Shown: positions 42,201 through 51,163 of the stretch, in pieces
Layout of the letters: each line of letters starts with the position of its first letter
How positions within the stretch are numbered: the first letter of the stretch is position 1
Origin: Oligoflexus sp.
GTDB lineage: Bacteria > Bdellovibrionota_B > Oligoflexia > Oligoflexales > Oligoflexaceae
Direction: 5' to 3'
Length of the DNA stretch: 64,000 nt
Assembly (NCBI RefSeq): GCF_035712445.1
Contig: NZ_DASTAT010000134.1
Coordinates: forward strand, 1-64,000
Program-made: the position numbers and the translations under genes
The notes under the pieces: generated by a model
Told to the model about the DNA's origin: nothing
Seen by the model: only the letters and a program-made list of their open reading frames with translations
Databases searched by the model: none

Positions 42201-44512
42201 ATTCCGAGGCGCTGGTTCGTCAGTTCGAGGATAAGCAGCAGCAATGCCGTGTCGATCACATGCTCAATGCTTTTATCTATCCATGGTCCGAGTCCATGCG
42301 GCATTGCCTCATTGGACTCTTGAAGGCCTTTCGCAACGGCGTGGAATATGGTGAATATGAATTCGCCATTCATGCGATCAACCTTTACTGCCACTATAGT
42401 TTCTATGCCGGCAGCTCTCTTCAGAAACTGGAAGAGGAATTCGTTGAATATCGCCGCATCGTCGGTGATCTGCATCATAACTATCTGAATGCGCATACGG
42501 ATATGGCCCGTCAGACCATTATGAATCTCTGCCTCGATTCGGGTGATACGACGGTGATGACAGGCCCTCTCTTCGACCACCGCAAACAGGTCGAGCTCAT
42601 GACCAAGGCGCCTGATTTCACCTTCTATTATGCGACGAACAGCGCCGTACTCTGCACGCTTTACCACGATGTGCAGGAAGGTTTCCGCTTCGTGGACATG
42701 GCTCATCGGCATCGGCAGTCGGCCATGGGTTCCTATGGGGTCTCGGTTTATCGCTTCTATCAAGGCATACTTTTGGCTCGCGCGGCATCCACAGGTTTAA
42801 GAAATCGCGCCCTGAGTATTCTGAAACTGAAAAATTCCGCTCGCATGTTCAAGCGCTGGATGAAGTATGTGCCGCAGAACCAGGCGCATCGCTATCACCT
42901 TTTGAATGCGGAGCTTCAGCGCCTCCAGGGACGTCCGCTCCTGGCGCTCGAAGCCTATGCCCATGCCATACGCGGAGCCGAGGAATCCGGTGTTCAGCAG
43001 GATCTGGGGCTGGCGTGCGAGCAGCTGGCCGGCCTCTTTCATAGTCTCGGTCTACAAAGCCTGGCCCACGATTATCTTCGCAAGGCTTTTGATGCCTATC
43101 AAAGATGGGGTGCCAGCAAACTCGTCGTGCGGCTCAAGGAGCACTATCGCAGCTGGCAGATGGCGGAATTACCGTCCCACGGTCTGAAGGTCGCCGAGCA
43201 TTCCTACGATATCCAGTATCTGCAGCGTGTGCTCTCCGAGATGACGCGCGAAACCACCGATGCACGACTGATCGCCAAAATCCTGGCCAGCTCGGTTCAC
43301 CTGGCGGGTGCTGACTGCGGTCACTTCATCCTGAAAAGTTTTGATGACAAGAACTACCGCGTGCGGCAGTCTTTTAACGACGGCGTGATTACCCAGACCG
43401 ATAAAGGCTTCATGGCTCTTGATACCATCTGCAAGAGCCTTGTGAACTATGTGATCCGCACCCGCCGCTCGGTGGTGGTTGCCGATGCCCAGGTGCCTCA
43501 GAAGGCAATCCCAGGTTTGGAGCGTGATCCTTATGTGATGGAAAAAATGATTCGATCCCTGGCCTGCATTCCCATCGAGATCGGCAGCGGATCCGAGCGC
43601 GAACTCATCGCCGTCATCTATCTGGAAAACAGCGTTTCCTCGCATGTCTTCACCCAGGAGCGTTTGCGGCTGCTTGAACTCGTCGGCCAGGCCACAGCAG
43701 GTCGCCTGGAGCTCTCCGAAAAAGCCCATACGCTGGAAGAATCCCTGAAAGAAGCTCAGCTCGTGCAGCAGGCTCTCTTCCCGACGATCAAACGCCTTGG
43801 TTCCTTTGCGGTCGCGGATCACTTCAAAGCCGCCGATCATACCGGCGGCGACTGGTACGGGTATTATGAAGAGGAGCGTCGGCAACGCGCCTACTTCTTC
43901 ATCGGGGATGTAACCGGGCATGGCGTGTCATCGGCTTTGATCACAGGAACGGCAGCCGGTTCCGTGTATGGATCCATCGCCACGCTGCAGGCTGTTCAAC
44001 GGGATATGAGTCTTACAGAAACCACCGAGATCCTGGCCAACTGCGTGAACAGGGCGGTCTATGACACAGCCGCCAAGGTCGATAAATTCATGACCATGGT
44101 CTTTGTCTCCTTCGACTCGCGCACGGGTGAAGTCGCCTTCATCAACGCCGGTCATCCGAATGGCTTCATTATCTCGGATTATAAGGTCAAACCGCTGCTC
44201 GGCAAAGGCAGCCCGCTCGGCTTTCATCGCGACCCTATTTTCAAGGTGCAAAGGCTTCAGCTGCAGCCAGGGGATATTCTTTTCTTCTATACGGATGGAT
44301 TGATTGAGAATGAAGGTCCGGAAGGGGAAAAACTGCATCCGCGTGATCTGGCGCGCGTGCTCGAATTTTCCCGCGAACCGGATCTGATCAAAAAGCAGCT
44401 TCTGAAACAAACGGACAGCATCTGGCAGAATCAGAAAGCTGCGGATGACTATGCCTTCGTCATCATTCGCTGGGACGGCTACCGCCAGGGCAAGTCAGTC
44501 AAAGCCAGCTGA
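39293..44512 (+). CDS. Pseudokinase - AAA ATPase - helical repeats - GAF - PP2C phosphatase signalling protein (1739 aa)
   Basis: Giant cytoplasmic signalling protein. Residues about 15-275 resemble a Ser/Thr kinase (VKII lysine, APEQTG, DLYSLGMTLY), but HRDxKxxN reads LLNLNPWSCL and DFG reads LDASH, so catalysis is unlikely. Residues about 299-620 form a PknK-type AAA_16 ATPase with Walker A GRSGIGKT (329-336). A helical-repeat region of about 700 residues follows. A GAF-like domain spans about 1314-1475. The C-terminus (about 1500-1730) is a SpoIIE/RsbU PP2C phosphatase with metal-binding Asp in GGDWYG, IGDVTGHG and ADDYAF. Domain logic suggests sensing through GAF and repeats to control an anti-sigma-antagonist partner; none is nearby. 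Confidence 0.9.
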   Translation: MSLGGKFGLELLDVLELPGRPYRLARAVRSSDGHAFLVKIIPARHESVARLRSEFALLRSLSLPLFPEAQVWEQDNEECWAIYTGPIVTPLPRVLERSESTVSARLDLVVNLTEALVELHKRGFILLNLNPWSCLVRDDDHSFMFLDASHMRSRSRRESSPPLIFEPDPGHWPYMAPEQTGVSNQPVDQRSDLYSLGMTLYQLFGGELTTSQKNRDECSHWHMTMIPDQLTDRIMNFSPYISAIVAKLCKKPPLERYQTSWGVLQDLREALSSSQANLPDQMLSIGTRDVPDELRFPDKIYGRDVEIAELDAVYQRFISGESVSLLVEGRSGIGKTRLLGHIHELSKASGCLLARGSSVPDTTTRPFAPIMEAVDELVHHLLQKPQREMLAWRKKIFDSVGENVALMIHLCPDLSLVLGNAEDIPSLPPKEEKIRFEMTLRNFIRTFCQREHPLILVFEQVQWLDSGTLDMLDAILRGDKIEHLFLILTYATDTKNIRCKVESVTELLQCAFVHHAVMHLHPLSTNNISRLLAELFMMDQDRVEDLAGIIFQKTGGVPLFVRNMIQGLTEHGAISFDYRRFCYFWNLSIAQQWKINDSMVNHVLLQLQKLQTGDVDLLGVAACIGREFRVNDLQAVSGLDIETVRASLRRACERGLTFVVNDDSWDKGEEQSDRFVIEGLLRFAHEAIREVASDVLTPEAKRSVHRAIAEQYMLHVAESGQQDRLFSIVDHFNQSINRDQTCEDIRLAEMNLGAARKARVSASFAQALTYLHMAVFYLGDKPWTKYYRQCLAIHEEMAIGAFLNKDKELLHQVVEEALRNTRDPVDTIVFHEMKIAEIMSRDLEEALDYAVPVLNIFGFHFPKRPGTIWVLLQLLRTLVRMKTTNYLRRLENVGHSHDLLSAAAIRIATRVGSAAYLVRPNLMPVLVTKGFELGLKYGHVPSMPFAYAGLSTILLAVFGQYREAFRLARYSEALVRQFEDKQQQCRVDHMLNAFIYPWSESMRHCLIGLLKAFRNGVEYGEYEFAIHAINLYCHYSFYAGSSLQKLEEEFVEYRRIVGDLHHNYLNAHTDMARQTIMNLCLDSGDTTVMTGPLFDHRKQVELMTKAPDFTFYYATNSAVLCTLYHDVQEGFRFVDMAHRHRQSAMGSYGVSVYRFYQGILLARAASTGLRNRALSILKLKNSARMFKRWMKYVPQNQAHRYHLLNAELQRLQGRPLLALEAYAHAIRGAEESGVQQDLGLACEQLAGLFHSLGLQSLAHDYLRKAFDAYQRWGASKLVVRLKEHYRSWQMAELPSHGLKVAEHSYDIQYLQRVLSEMTRETTDARLIAKILASSVHLAGADCGHFILKSFDDKNYRVRQSFNDGVITQTDKGFMALDTICKSLVNYVIRTRRSVVVADAQVPQKAIPGLERDPYVMEKMIRSLACIPIEIGSGSERELIAVIYLENSVSSHVFTQERLRLLELVGQATAGRLELSEKAHTLEESLKEAQLVQQALFPTIKRLGSFAVADHFKAADHTGGDWYGYYEEERRQRAYFFIGDVTGHGVSSALITGTAAGSVYGSIATLQAVQRDMSLTETTEILANCVNRAVYDTAAKVDKFMTMVFVSFDSRTGEVAFINAGHPNGFIISDYKVKPLLGKGSPLGFHRDPIFKVQRLQLQPGDILFFYTDGLIENEGPEGEKLHPRDLARVLEFSREPDLIKKQLLKQTDSIWQNQKAADDYAFVIIRWDGYRQGKSVKAS

Positions 44513-44513
44513 T

Positions 44514-45413
44514 TCAATCCGCCCCGCCTTCCACTTTAAAATTTCGCATCAGATGAGACGCCACCGGGTTTTGGATCTTGCGTTCGCCCGCGACCATCCA
44601 TAGGTCTTCATAAATACCATCGAGTTCGCCGATAATGAAAAGTTCCTTGCTTTGCAGCATATCCTCAGCCGCAGGGCGGGCCAAGGGTACCAGCCCCCTT
44701 CCATGCGTACCAAGAAGTTTCTGCAGACTGGTGTCCTGAACTTCAGCCACGGTATCGACGCGAATGTTTTGCATTTTCAGGAAATGATCGACGTCGACCC
44801 TTAGGCGGTTGGTGCCGATCGGCATGATAAAAGGTTGATTCGCCAGCGATCCAGGGAAGCCTTTTTTCAGCGGCAGAAAATTTTTCGCCCCGCAGATGAC
44901 GACCGGCATGCGGGCCACGCGTCGTGAGAAGAGGCCCTGGCCTTCCATGACAGGGGGCGCTTCATTGGCCAAAAGAAGGTCGATGCGATGCGCTTTCAAT
45001 TCACGCAGCAGAAGATCCCCGCGCCCTTCCTGAATGGAAACGATGCAGTTCTGGACGGACTGCGCTTCCTGGATCAGCAAAAGCGCCAGATGCTTCGGCA
45101 CGCTATCGAGCACACCGAACTGCACTTCAATGCGATCCTCACGCAGGCGATCGTTCAGGGCATCGAGCATCTCGTCGCCGAGCTTGAAGATCTCCTGCGC
45201 ATAATCAAGGGCGATACGTCCGGCTTCGGTCAGGTAAAGGCGCTTTTTGCGTCTTTCAAAAAGAGTCTGGCCCAGGTGGTCTTCAAATTGTTTCAACTGC
45301 GTTGAGAGCGTCGGTTGACCGAGCCGCAGTTTTTTCGCTGCCTTGGCTATGCCACCCTCCGTGGCTATGGTTTTGAAGTAATACAGATGATGGTAATTGA
45401 TCCAATTGTCCAT
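44514..45413 (-). CDS. LysR-family regulator, NhaR-like
   Basis: DNA-binding transcription regulator. The N-terminal helix-turn-helix NYHHLYYFKTIATEGG (about 6-21), then LRLGQPTLSTQLKQFE (about 30-45), is typical of the NhaR subgroup, which in enterics responds to sodium. Substrate-binding lobes fill about 90-295. No antiporter gene is nearby, so the NhaR role is not transferable. The start codon lies inside the ftsH reading frame (131-nt overlap), with AAGGTGG upstream. The stop is 1 nt from the end of the convergent 1739-aa gene. Confidence 0.88.
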   Translation of the reverse strand: MDNWINYHHLYYFKTIATEGGIAKAAKKLRLGQPTLSTQLKQFEDHLGQTLFERRKKRLYLTEAGRIALDYAQEIFKLGDEMLDALNDRLREDRIEVQFGVLDSVPKHLALLLIQEAQSVQNCIVSIQEGRGDLLLRELKAHRIDLLLANEAPPVMEGQGLFSRRVARMPVVICGAKNFLPLKKGFPGSLANQPFIMPIGTNRLRVDVDHFLKMQNIRVDTVAEVQDTSLQKLLGTHGRGLVPLARPAAEDMLQSKELFIIGELDGIYEDLWMVAGERKIQNPVASHLMRNFKVEGGAD

Positions 45414-47238
45414 GGTCCACCTTCACAGTCTCTTGCAGCCTATGGAAAAAGACTTCCAGCTCTTCCTCTTTCAGCGTTTCCTTGGCCAAAAGAAGCTGGG
45501 CGCTTTCTTCGAGCACCGCCCGGCCCTTGGTCAGAAGGTCCAGCGCGCGTCCGAAGCAGCGATCAAGAATTTTCCGGACCGCAAGATCGATCTTCTCCGA
45601 AGTTTCTTCACCATACCGTTTTGCGGCATAGCTTGCACCGAGAAAGTTCGGCTGATCCTGCTCAAAGGTGGCATGACCGAGCGATTCCTCCATACCGTAA
45701 CGTGTGACCATGCTCCAGGCGATGTCGGTCGCTTTGGTCAGATCATCCGCGGCGCCGGTGGAAAGGTGATGGAAGACCAGTTTTTCCGCGGCGCGGCCAG
45801 CCAGCAGAACCGAGATTCGATTTTCCAGCTCCTCGCGCGTCATCAGAAAGCGATCTTCGGTCGGTCTTTGAATCGTGTACCCCAAAGCGCCGATGCCCCG
45901 AGGGATCACCGAAACCTTATGCACCTTTTCCGTTGTGGAAAGAGCCGCAGCCGTCAGCGCATGACCCATTTCATGATAGGCCACGATACGACGCTCGGTC
46001 TCATTCAGAATGCGATTCTTCTTTTCCAAACCAGCCACGATTCGTTCCACAGCTTCGGTGAAATCGCCAAGGTCAACCTGTTCGGCTTTGCGCCGGGTGG
46101 CAATCAGGGCCGCTTCGTTACAAAGGTTCGCTAGATCCGCACCTGTGAAACCTGGGGTCAGGGCCGCGACCTTTTCCACATCGAAGGCAGGACTGAGCGC
46201 TTTGATTTTGCGCAGATGGACATTTAAAATATCGATCCGACCTTTTTTATCAGGTCGATCAACCAGGACCTGCCGATCGAAACGCCCTGCGCGCAGAAGA
46301 GCGGGGTCCAGGATTTCCGGACGGTTGGTGGCAGCCAGAAGAATCAAACCCGATGTGGAATCGAAACCATCCAGCTCGACAAGGAGCTGGTTCAGGGTCT
46401 GCTCTTTTTCATCGTGCCCACCGCCCAAAGCTCCCGCTGCACGGGATTTTCCCAGCGCATCCAGCTCGTCGATGAAAACGATCGCCGGGGCCTTGGTACG
46501 CGCCTGCTGAAAGAGATCCCGCACACGCGCCGCGCCCACACCGACGAACATTTCCACAAATTCCGATCCGCTGATCGAAAAGAAGGGAACCCCGGCTTCG
46601 CCTGCGACGGCTTTCGCCAGAAGCGTTTTACCGGTCCCGGGAGGGCCGACGAGCAGAATGCCCTTGGGCATGCGGCCGCCGAGCTTGGAATAATCCGCTG
46701 GGTTCTTCAGATAGGCGACGATTTCCTGGAGCTCATGCTCGGCCTCATCTATGCCGGCCACATCCTGGAAGGTGACCTTGGTATCACTCTCCACATAGAC
46801 CTTGGCCTTGCTTTTGCCGATGGACATGAATTCACCACCCAGCCCGCCGCGTCCGCCCAGTTTTTTCATCATGAAAAACCAAATGGCAAAAAACGCCACA
46901 GCTGGAACGATCCAGGCAAGGAGGTCATAAAAGAAATTATTTGAAATATAGCCGTAAACTTTGGTTCCTGTGCCTTCAAAGTCCTTGCTCAGCACCGGAT
47001 CAATACGCGTTGTCACAAACTGCTGGGGACCTTTGCCGTCAGGTTCTTTCAGCTTGCCTTGAATCTGCGTGGGCGTAACGGTGACCTCGGACACTTTATT
47101 GGACTTCACCAGCTCCAGGTACTCGCTATAGGGAATCGTGCGAATCTGAGTGGCTTGAAACCATTGATCGCGAATGAGTGTGGCTGCCAGGATGGCTAGT
47201 AAAATGTAGCCGATATGGAAGCGCGTTTTTTTTGGCAT
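45283..47238 (-). CDS. ftsH: ATP-dependent zinc metalloprotease FtsH
   Basis: Membrane AAA+ protease that degrades misassembled membrane and regulatory proteins. Two TM helices (about 8-24 and 105-123) flank the periplasmic domain. Walker A GPPGTGKT is at 198-205, Walker B IVFIDELDALG near 253, the second region of homology ends ATNRPEILDPALLRAGRFDR, and the zinc motif HEMGH is at 422-426. The protein normally ends near FFHRLQE; here a further about 43 residues are coded out of frame inside the LysR gene. The extension may reflect a lost stop codon. Confidence 0.95.
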   Translation of the reverse strand: MPKKTRFHIGYILLAILAATLIRDQWFQATQIRTIPYSEYLELVKSNKVSEVTVTPTQIQGKLKEPDGKGPQQFVTTRIDPVLSKDFEGTGTKVYGYISNNFFYDLLAWIVPAVAFFAIWFFMMKKLGGRGGLGGEFMSIGKSKAKVYVESDTKVTFQDVAGIDEAEHELQEIVAYLKNPADYSKLGGRMPKGILLVGPPGTGKTLLAKAVAGEAGVPFFSISGSEFVEMFVGVGAARVRDLFQQARTKAPAIVFIDELDALGKSRAAGALGGGHDEKEQTLNQLLVELDGFDSTSGLILLAATNRPEILDPALLRAGRFDRQVLVDRPDKKGRIDILNVHLRKIKALSPAFDVEKVAALTPGFTGADLANLCNEAALIATRRKAEQVDLGDFTEAVERIVAGLEKKNRILNETERRIVAYHEMGHALTAAALSTTEKVHKVSVIPRGIGALGYTIQRPTEDRFLMTREELENRISVLLAGRAAEKLVFHHLSTGAADDLTKATDIAWSMVTRYGMEESLGHATFEQDQPNFLGASYAAKRYGEETSEKIDLAVRKILDRCFGRALDLLTKGRAVLEESAQLLLAKETLKEEELEVFFHRLQETVKVDHGQLDQLPSSVLLQNHSHGGWHSQGSEKTAARSTDALNAVETI

Positions 47239-47521
47239 CTAAGGTGTCTCCTGGATGGCAGCCTTGAATGACTGCTTTGACTCGAATATCCGCTTCAGTT
47301 TAAGGCAGGCAAGCTGAAAAAGGCCTGAGAGCTTAAGTATTATTTTTTTCGGGACCGGATGACTGGGGAAAATTTCGAGGGGGGAGAGCAGTAAAAAGAG
47401 CGGAGCAAAAAGGCAGATACTGTGAAGTGGTCATTCCTCAGTCCCGACCCTCATCATGCGGCGGCTGAGTTCTTTTTTAAAATAGATATTTTGGGACTAT
47501 TACATTGTTTTAAACGAAGTT
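47239..47521. other. Intergenic region, 283 bp
   Basis: Leader of ftsH and trailer of the 1200-aa kinase gene. Near 47438-47482 a CTCAG...CTGAG stem is followed by TTCTTTTTT on the plus strand, a terminator-like shape with no plus-strand gene before it. No promoter is clear enough to call. Confidence 0.4.
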
Positions 47522-50500
47522 TCAGGATGCCTGATTGTCACGCCGCAGGGCGCTCCCGCCGGGGATGGCGAGGGGAAGAATAAGGATGAAGGTGGTGGAT
47601 TCCGCGTGCTCGTCCCATTCCAGATCGCCATGAGCGCGCTTCGCGAGACGGCGCGAGACGGGTAAGCCGAGACCACTGCCGCGACGACCCTTGGTGGAAA
47701 AACCGCGTTCGAAGATCTGCCGGGCCAGGAGCGGATCTATTTTCGGCCCCGCGTTGCTGATGCCCATGCGCAGCATTCTCGTTTCGTAGTCCATGCTGCC
47801 GAATATTTCGATCCAGCGATCCTCGGTCACTTGCGCTTCAATCACATCCATGGCGTTCTGCAAAAGATTCAGGAAAATCTGCTGCAGCGTGGCCAGGCCA
47901 ATGGCCACCTTGATATGCGGAACATCGGTGAAGACGCGAATCCGCATTTTATCGAGGCGTCTTTGCAGGAGCAGGAGCGTACCAGCCACCGCTTCATCCG
48001 CATAGATCTCGGTCTGGAGCAGAGGACTTTGATGAAAGGCCAGGATCGTGCGCATCAGACGCTGCGCTTCCACCGTCACCCGCAGAAGTTCCTGGAATGA
48101 AAATATCAGATCAAGGGTGTGCGTGAAGCTCGCAAGATCGGCAGGGGCCCAGTTCTGAAGACGCTTCCATTGATCCTGCAGTTCCACGATGGGAATATGC
48201 GTGCGAGCCAAAAGAAAGCGCAGCTGCCTGAGCGTATCCTGGGCGGGATGTTCCTGAGTCGGTGGCACCAGAGCCTGGGCTTTTTTCTCGAATTCCAGGC
48301 CCGTGCTCCGCTCCACCAGACTGTCCAGAAGGCTTTCGCGGAACGTTGTATCCAAAGGATTATGCCGCAGAATAGCCCGCAGCTCCTGATCGGTCAGATG
48401 CTCGGTTGCGCGGGAACTGGTCAGAATGGTTTTGATCTCATGACTGAGGTCGGTGAAGATTTCACCAAGCTGCACCATACGATCGCGCTGCTCCTGATCA
48501 TTTTGATAACGATGGAGCTGAATGCGGCCGACCAGGTTTCTGACCCGCAGCGTCAACTCCAGGGGATTGATCGGCTTGGCCAAATAATCATCCGCACCCC
48601 ATTCGAGCCCGATGAGTCGATCATCCTCGGTGGCCCGCGCTGTGACCAGGATCACCGGAGTGTCACAGAGATCCTCGCGACCCTGGACGAAGCGAAGGAC
48701 GTCCTCGCCCGAGATGTCCGGCATCATAAGATCAAGGATAATCAGATCTGGATGCAGATGAACGATCGCATCCATTCCGGCTTTGCCGCCGATGGCGATG
48801 GACGTGCGATAGCCCTCGGACTTTAAAATTTCCGCGAGAATTTCGCAGTTCGACTCATGATCGTCCACGACGAGGATATGAAAGCTTCCCGGATCGGCCA
48901 GGAGTGGTGATGACAGGCGCGCATGGGACGGCGGCGGGGTCATGGTTTTGGGAATGCGTTCCAGCCGTGCGGCTTCCATAAGGGGCTTGTCATGTTCCGG
49001 GGCCACCAGCAGCTGCTCGGAACTTTCCGGTATCCAGATACGAAAGCGCGAGCCTTTGTCCGGGGTCGAATCGAGTTCGATTCGGCCCTTCATGAGGTCA
49101 ATAAGCTGCTTGACCAGGGCAAGGCCGAGCCCGGTTCCTTCATAACGCCGCCGCGCATCGGATTCCACCTGGGCAAATTCCTCGAAGATCCTCTGCCTTT
49201 GATCAGGCGCGATGCCGATGCCGGTGTCGCTCACGGAAAGGATGAGTTCACCCGCCAGACGCTCCAGGCGCAGGGTCACCTGGTTGCTGCGGCCAGCCTT
49301 GGAAAACTTGAACGCGTTGCCGATCAGATTTCGGGCGATCGTATAGATCTTTTCACGGTCCTGAATGAAATGGGCGTCGGCACCTTTCAGATCCAGGCGC
49401 GAATCATACTGGGAATGGGGATATCGCAGCCGCAGCCCTTCGGCCAGATCATCAATATCATTCCGCAGCCGATGCAGATCAATTCGCGAAGCTGTGACAT
49501 TCAGCTCGCCGCGTTTGGATTTGGCCAGATCCAGGATCATGTTCACCTGATTCTTCAGAGACTCCGCCAGACGCTTGGCCTTATCGAGCTGACCCTGAAT
49601 CGTTTCGTTGACCGTTCCATAATGCCCGGATCGGATCAGGTCTATGAAGCCGATAATACCTGTCAAAGGCGTCCGCAGCTCATGCGAGGTATTATGAAAG
49701 AAGGTGGTGCGCGCCTGCTCCTGTTCGATCAGACTTCGCATGCGGAGCTTTTGATTATGAGCATCCCGCGTCTTCAGTATGGCCCACGCGGCAGCAGCCC
49801 CTAGAATCAAAAGCCCGAGCAGACTGATATAGACCGTGCGGTGCATTCTTTGCGACTGCAAAAGCTCCAGATTCTGAATGCGGTTCTGCTCGCGGAGCAA
49901 GGCGTTCTGATGCTCCTGTCTTTGAAGCTCCAGATTGGTGGCCATACGGGCCACAGTCACAGCATTCTTTTCGCGCCAGTAGCGTTCACTCAATTCCCCA
50001 AGTTCCCTGCGGGTGATCAGCTCATCGTGACTGCGGCCCAAAGCCTGCAGGACGTCGGCCTTGACCTTTTGAAAGGTCACGCGCATATGCAGCGAGCCCT
50101 TGGGGCCGTAATACTGTTCAAGCTCCTGGCAGGCCTGCCAGGCCTCAGCCGTCTGACCATCCAAAAGCCAGGCCCGGGCCATCGAGAGTATCGTCGGACC
50201 GATTTGATAGTCGAACCTCAGTTTCCGGAAAACCGGCAGGGCCTTCTGCAAAAAAATCAGTGCTTCGCGCGGCTTTTGGTCCTCGATCAGATAGCGTCCG
50301 AGCCGCAGGTCGGAATGGGCCACAAGATGCTGGTAGCCAAGTGATTGCGCCACGGCCTGGGCTTTCCTTTGAACCACCGAAGCGTCGGTGAAACGTTTTT
50401 GCTCGTAATGATGGAAGGCAATGGAATCCAGCGTGTAATAGGTCGCGTAGCGCTTATTGTTTTGACTGAACCAGGCCAGGGCCTCCTCCAGCATGGCTCG

Positions 50501-51124
50501 ACCTGTTTCGACTTTTTCACCCTGCAGGGATGTATAAAGGGAACCCATGTTGGTGAGGAAGTCGTAGTAACGATCGTCCTTCGGGAGGTTTTGAAAGGCG
50601 GTGAGAGCATTCTGATAGGCTTCGAAAGCAAAGCGTTCGTCACCATTGCGATCAAAGAAATTGCCGGTCACGCTATAGAAATAGGCTAAAAGCCCGGGGT
50701 CATTGGCCTTGCGCGCCTCTTCCAGGGTTTTCAAAAAGCCGGCTTTGGCCTCTTCATAATGATCGGCGTATTCCTCGGCTCCGGCGATGACGCTATGAAG
50801 GATGGTAATGATCCGATGATCCTGAGAAGCCTGGGCGATGGGCAAAGCATTACGGGCAAGGTCGGCAGCATGCTCCGGCTGTTCACAGAGCCAGGCGCCT
50901 TCCGCGGCCAGCGCAGCAGCCTCAAGCCAGGCTTTGGTCTGACGCTCGGGATGCAGGGCATGCATCAGGTTACTGGCCCGTTCACTCGCGCGTCTCGGAT
51001 CATCGAAGAGCTGCGCGCGGATGCTTACCAGATCATTTCTCTCGGGCGCGCGATTGCTCGCGGCCCAGGCCTGGGAAAAAAATGCCCAGACCCCCCAAAG
51101 AAAAATGATGCGGATACTGATCAC
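47522..51124 (-). CDS. TPR sensor hybrid histidine kinase with two kinase-like cores (1200 aa)
   Basis: Membrane sensor kinase. A signal peptide (about 1-21) leads into a periplasmic TPR region (about 30-400), then one TM helix (about 428-446). The first kinase core has phospho-acceptor His in FHNTSHELRTPL (H480) and ATP-binding boxes DTGIGI and GTGLGLALVKQL. A receiver follows, phospho-acceptor Asp in LIILDLMMPD (about 796). A second core has a His in LSHEIKTI (about 893) and a complete ATP lid, NLLQNAMDV to GSGLGLPVSRRL (about 1090-1165). Two ATP-binding cores around one receiver is unusual. It ends the rarA-phzF-kinase run of same-strand genes. Confidence 0.92.
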   Translation of the reverse strand: MISIRIIFLWGVWAFFSQAWAASNRAPERNDLVSIRAQLFDDPRRASERASNLMHALHPERQTKAWLEAAALAAEGAWLCEQPEHAADLARNALPIAQASQDHRIITILHSVIAGAEEYADHYEEAKAGFLKTLEEARKANDPGLLAYFYSVTGNFFDRNGDERFAFEAYQNALTAFQNLPKDDRYYDFLTNMGSLYTSLQGEKVETGRAMLEEALAWFSQNNKRYATYYTLDSIAFHHYEQKRFTDASVVQRKAQAVAQSLGYQHLVAHSDLRLGRYLIEDQKPREALIFLQKALPVFRKLRFDYQIGPTILSMARAWLLDGQTAEAWQACQELEQYYGPKGSLHMRVTFQKVKADVLQALGRSHDELITRRELGELSERYWREKNAVTVARMATNLELQRQEHQNALLREQNRIQNLELLQSQRMHRTVYISLLGLLILGAAAAWAILKTRDAHNQKLRMRSLIEQEQARTTFFHNTSHELRTPLTGIIGFIDLIRSGHYGTVNETIQGQLDKAKRLAESLKNQVNMILDLAKSKRGELNVTASRIDLHRLRNDIDDLAEGLRLRYPHSQYDSRLDLKGADAHFIQDREKIYTIARNLIGNAFKFSKAGRSNQVTLRLERLAGELILSVSDTGIGIAPDQRQRIFEEFAQVESDARRRYEGTGLGLALVKQLIDLMKGRIELDSTPDKGSRFRIWIPESSEQLLVAPEHDKPLMEAARLERIPKTMTPPPSHARLSSPLLADPGSFHILVVDDHESNCEILAEILKSEGYRTSIAIGGKAGMDAIVHLHPDLIILDLMMPDISGEDVLRFVQGREDLCDTPVILVTARATEDDRLIGLEWGADDYLAKPINPLELTLRVRNLVGRIQLHRYQNDQEQRDRMVQLGEIFTDLSHEIKTILTSSRATEHLTDQELRAILRHNPLDTTFRESLLDSLVERSTGLEFEKKAQALVPPTQEHPAQDTLRQLRFLLARTHIPIVELQDQWKRLQNWAPADLASFTHTLDLIFSFQELLRVTVEAQRLMRTILAFHQSPLLQTEIYADEAVAGTLLLLQRRLDKMRIRVFTDVPHIKVAIGLATLQQIFLNLLQNAMDVIEAQVTEDRWIEIFGSMDYETRMLRMGISNAGPKIDPLLARQIFERGFSTKGRRGSGLGLPVSRRLAKRAHGDLEWDEHAESTTFILILPLAIPGGSALRRDNQAS

Positions 51125-51163
51125 GGAATGCTCCGATGGTTTTTACAACCATCATAGCACGCC

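Noticed and set aside
44514..45413. Sodium-response locus based on the NhaR-like regulator
   Set aside because: No NhaA or other antiporter gene lies in the window.
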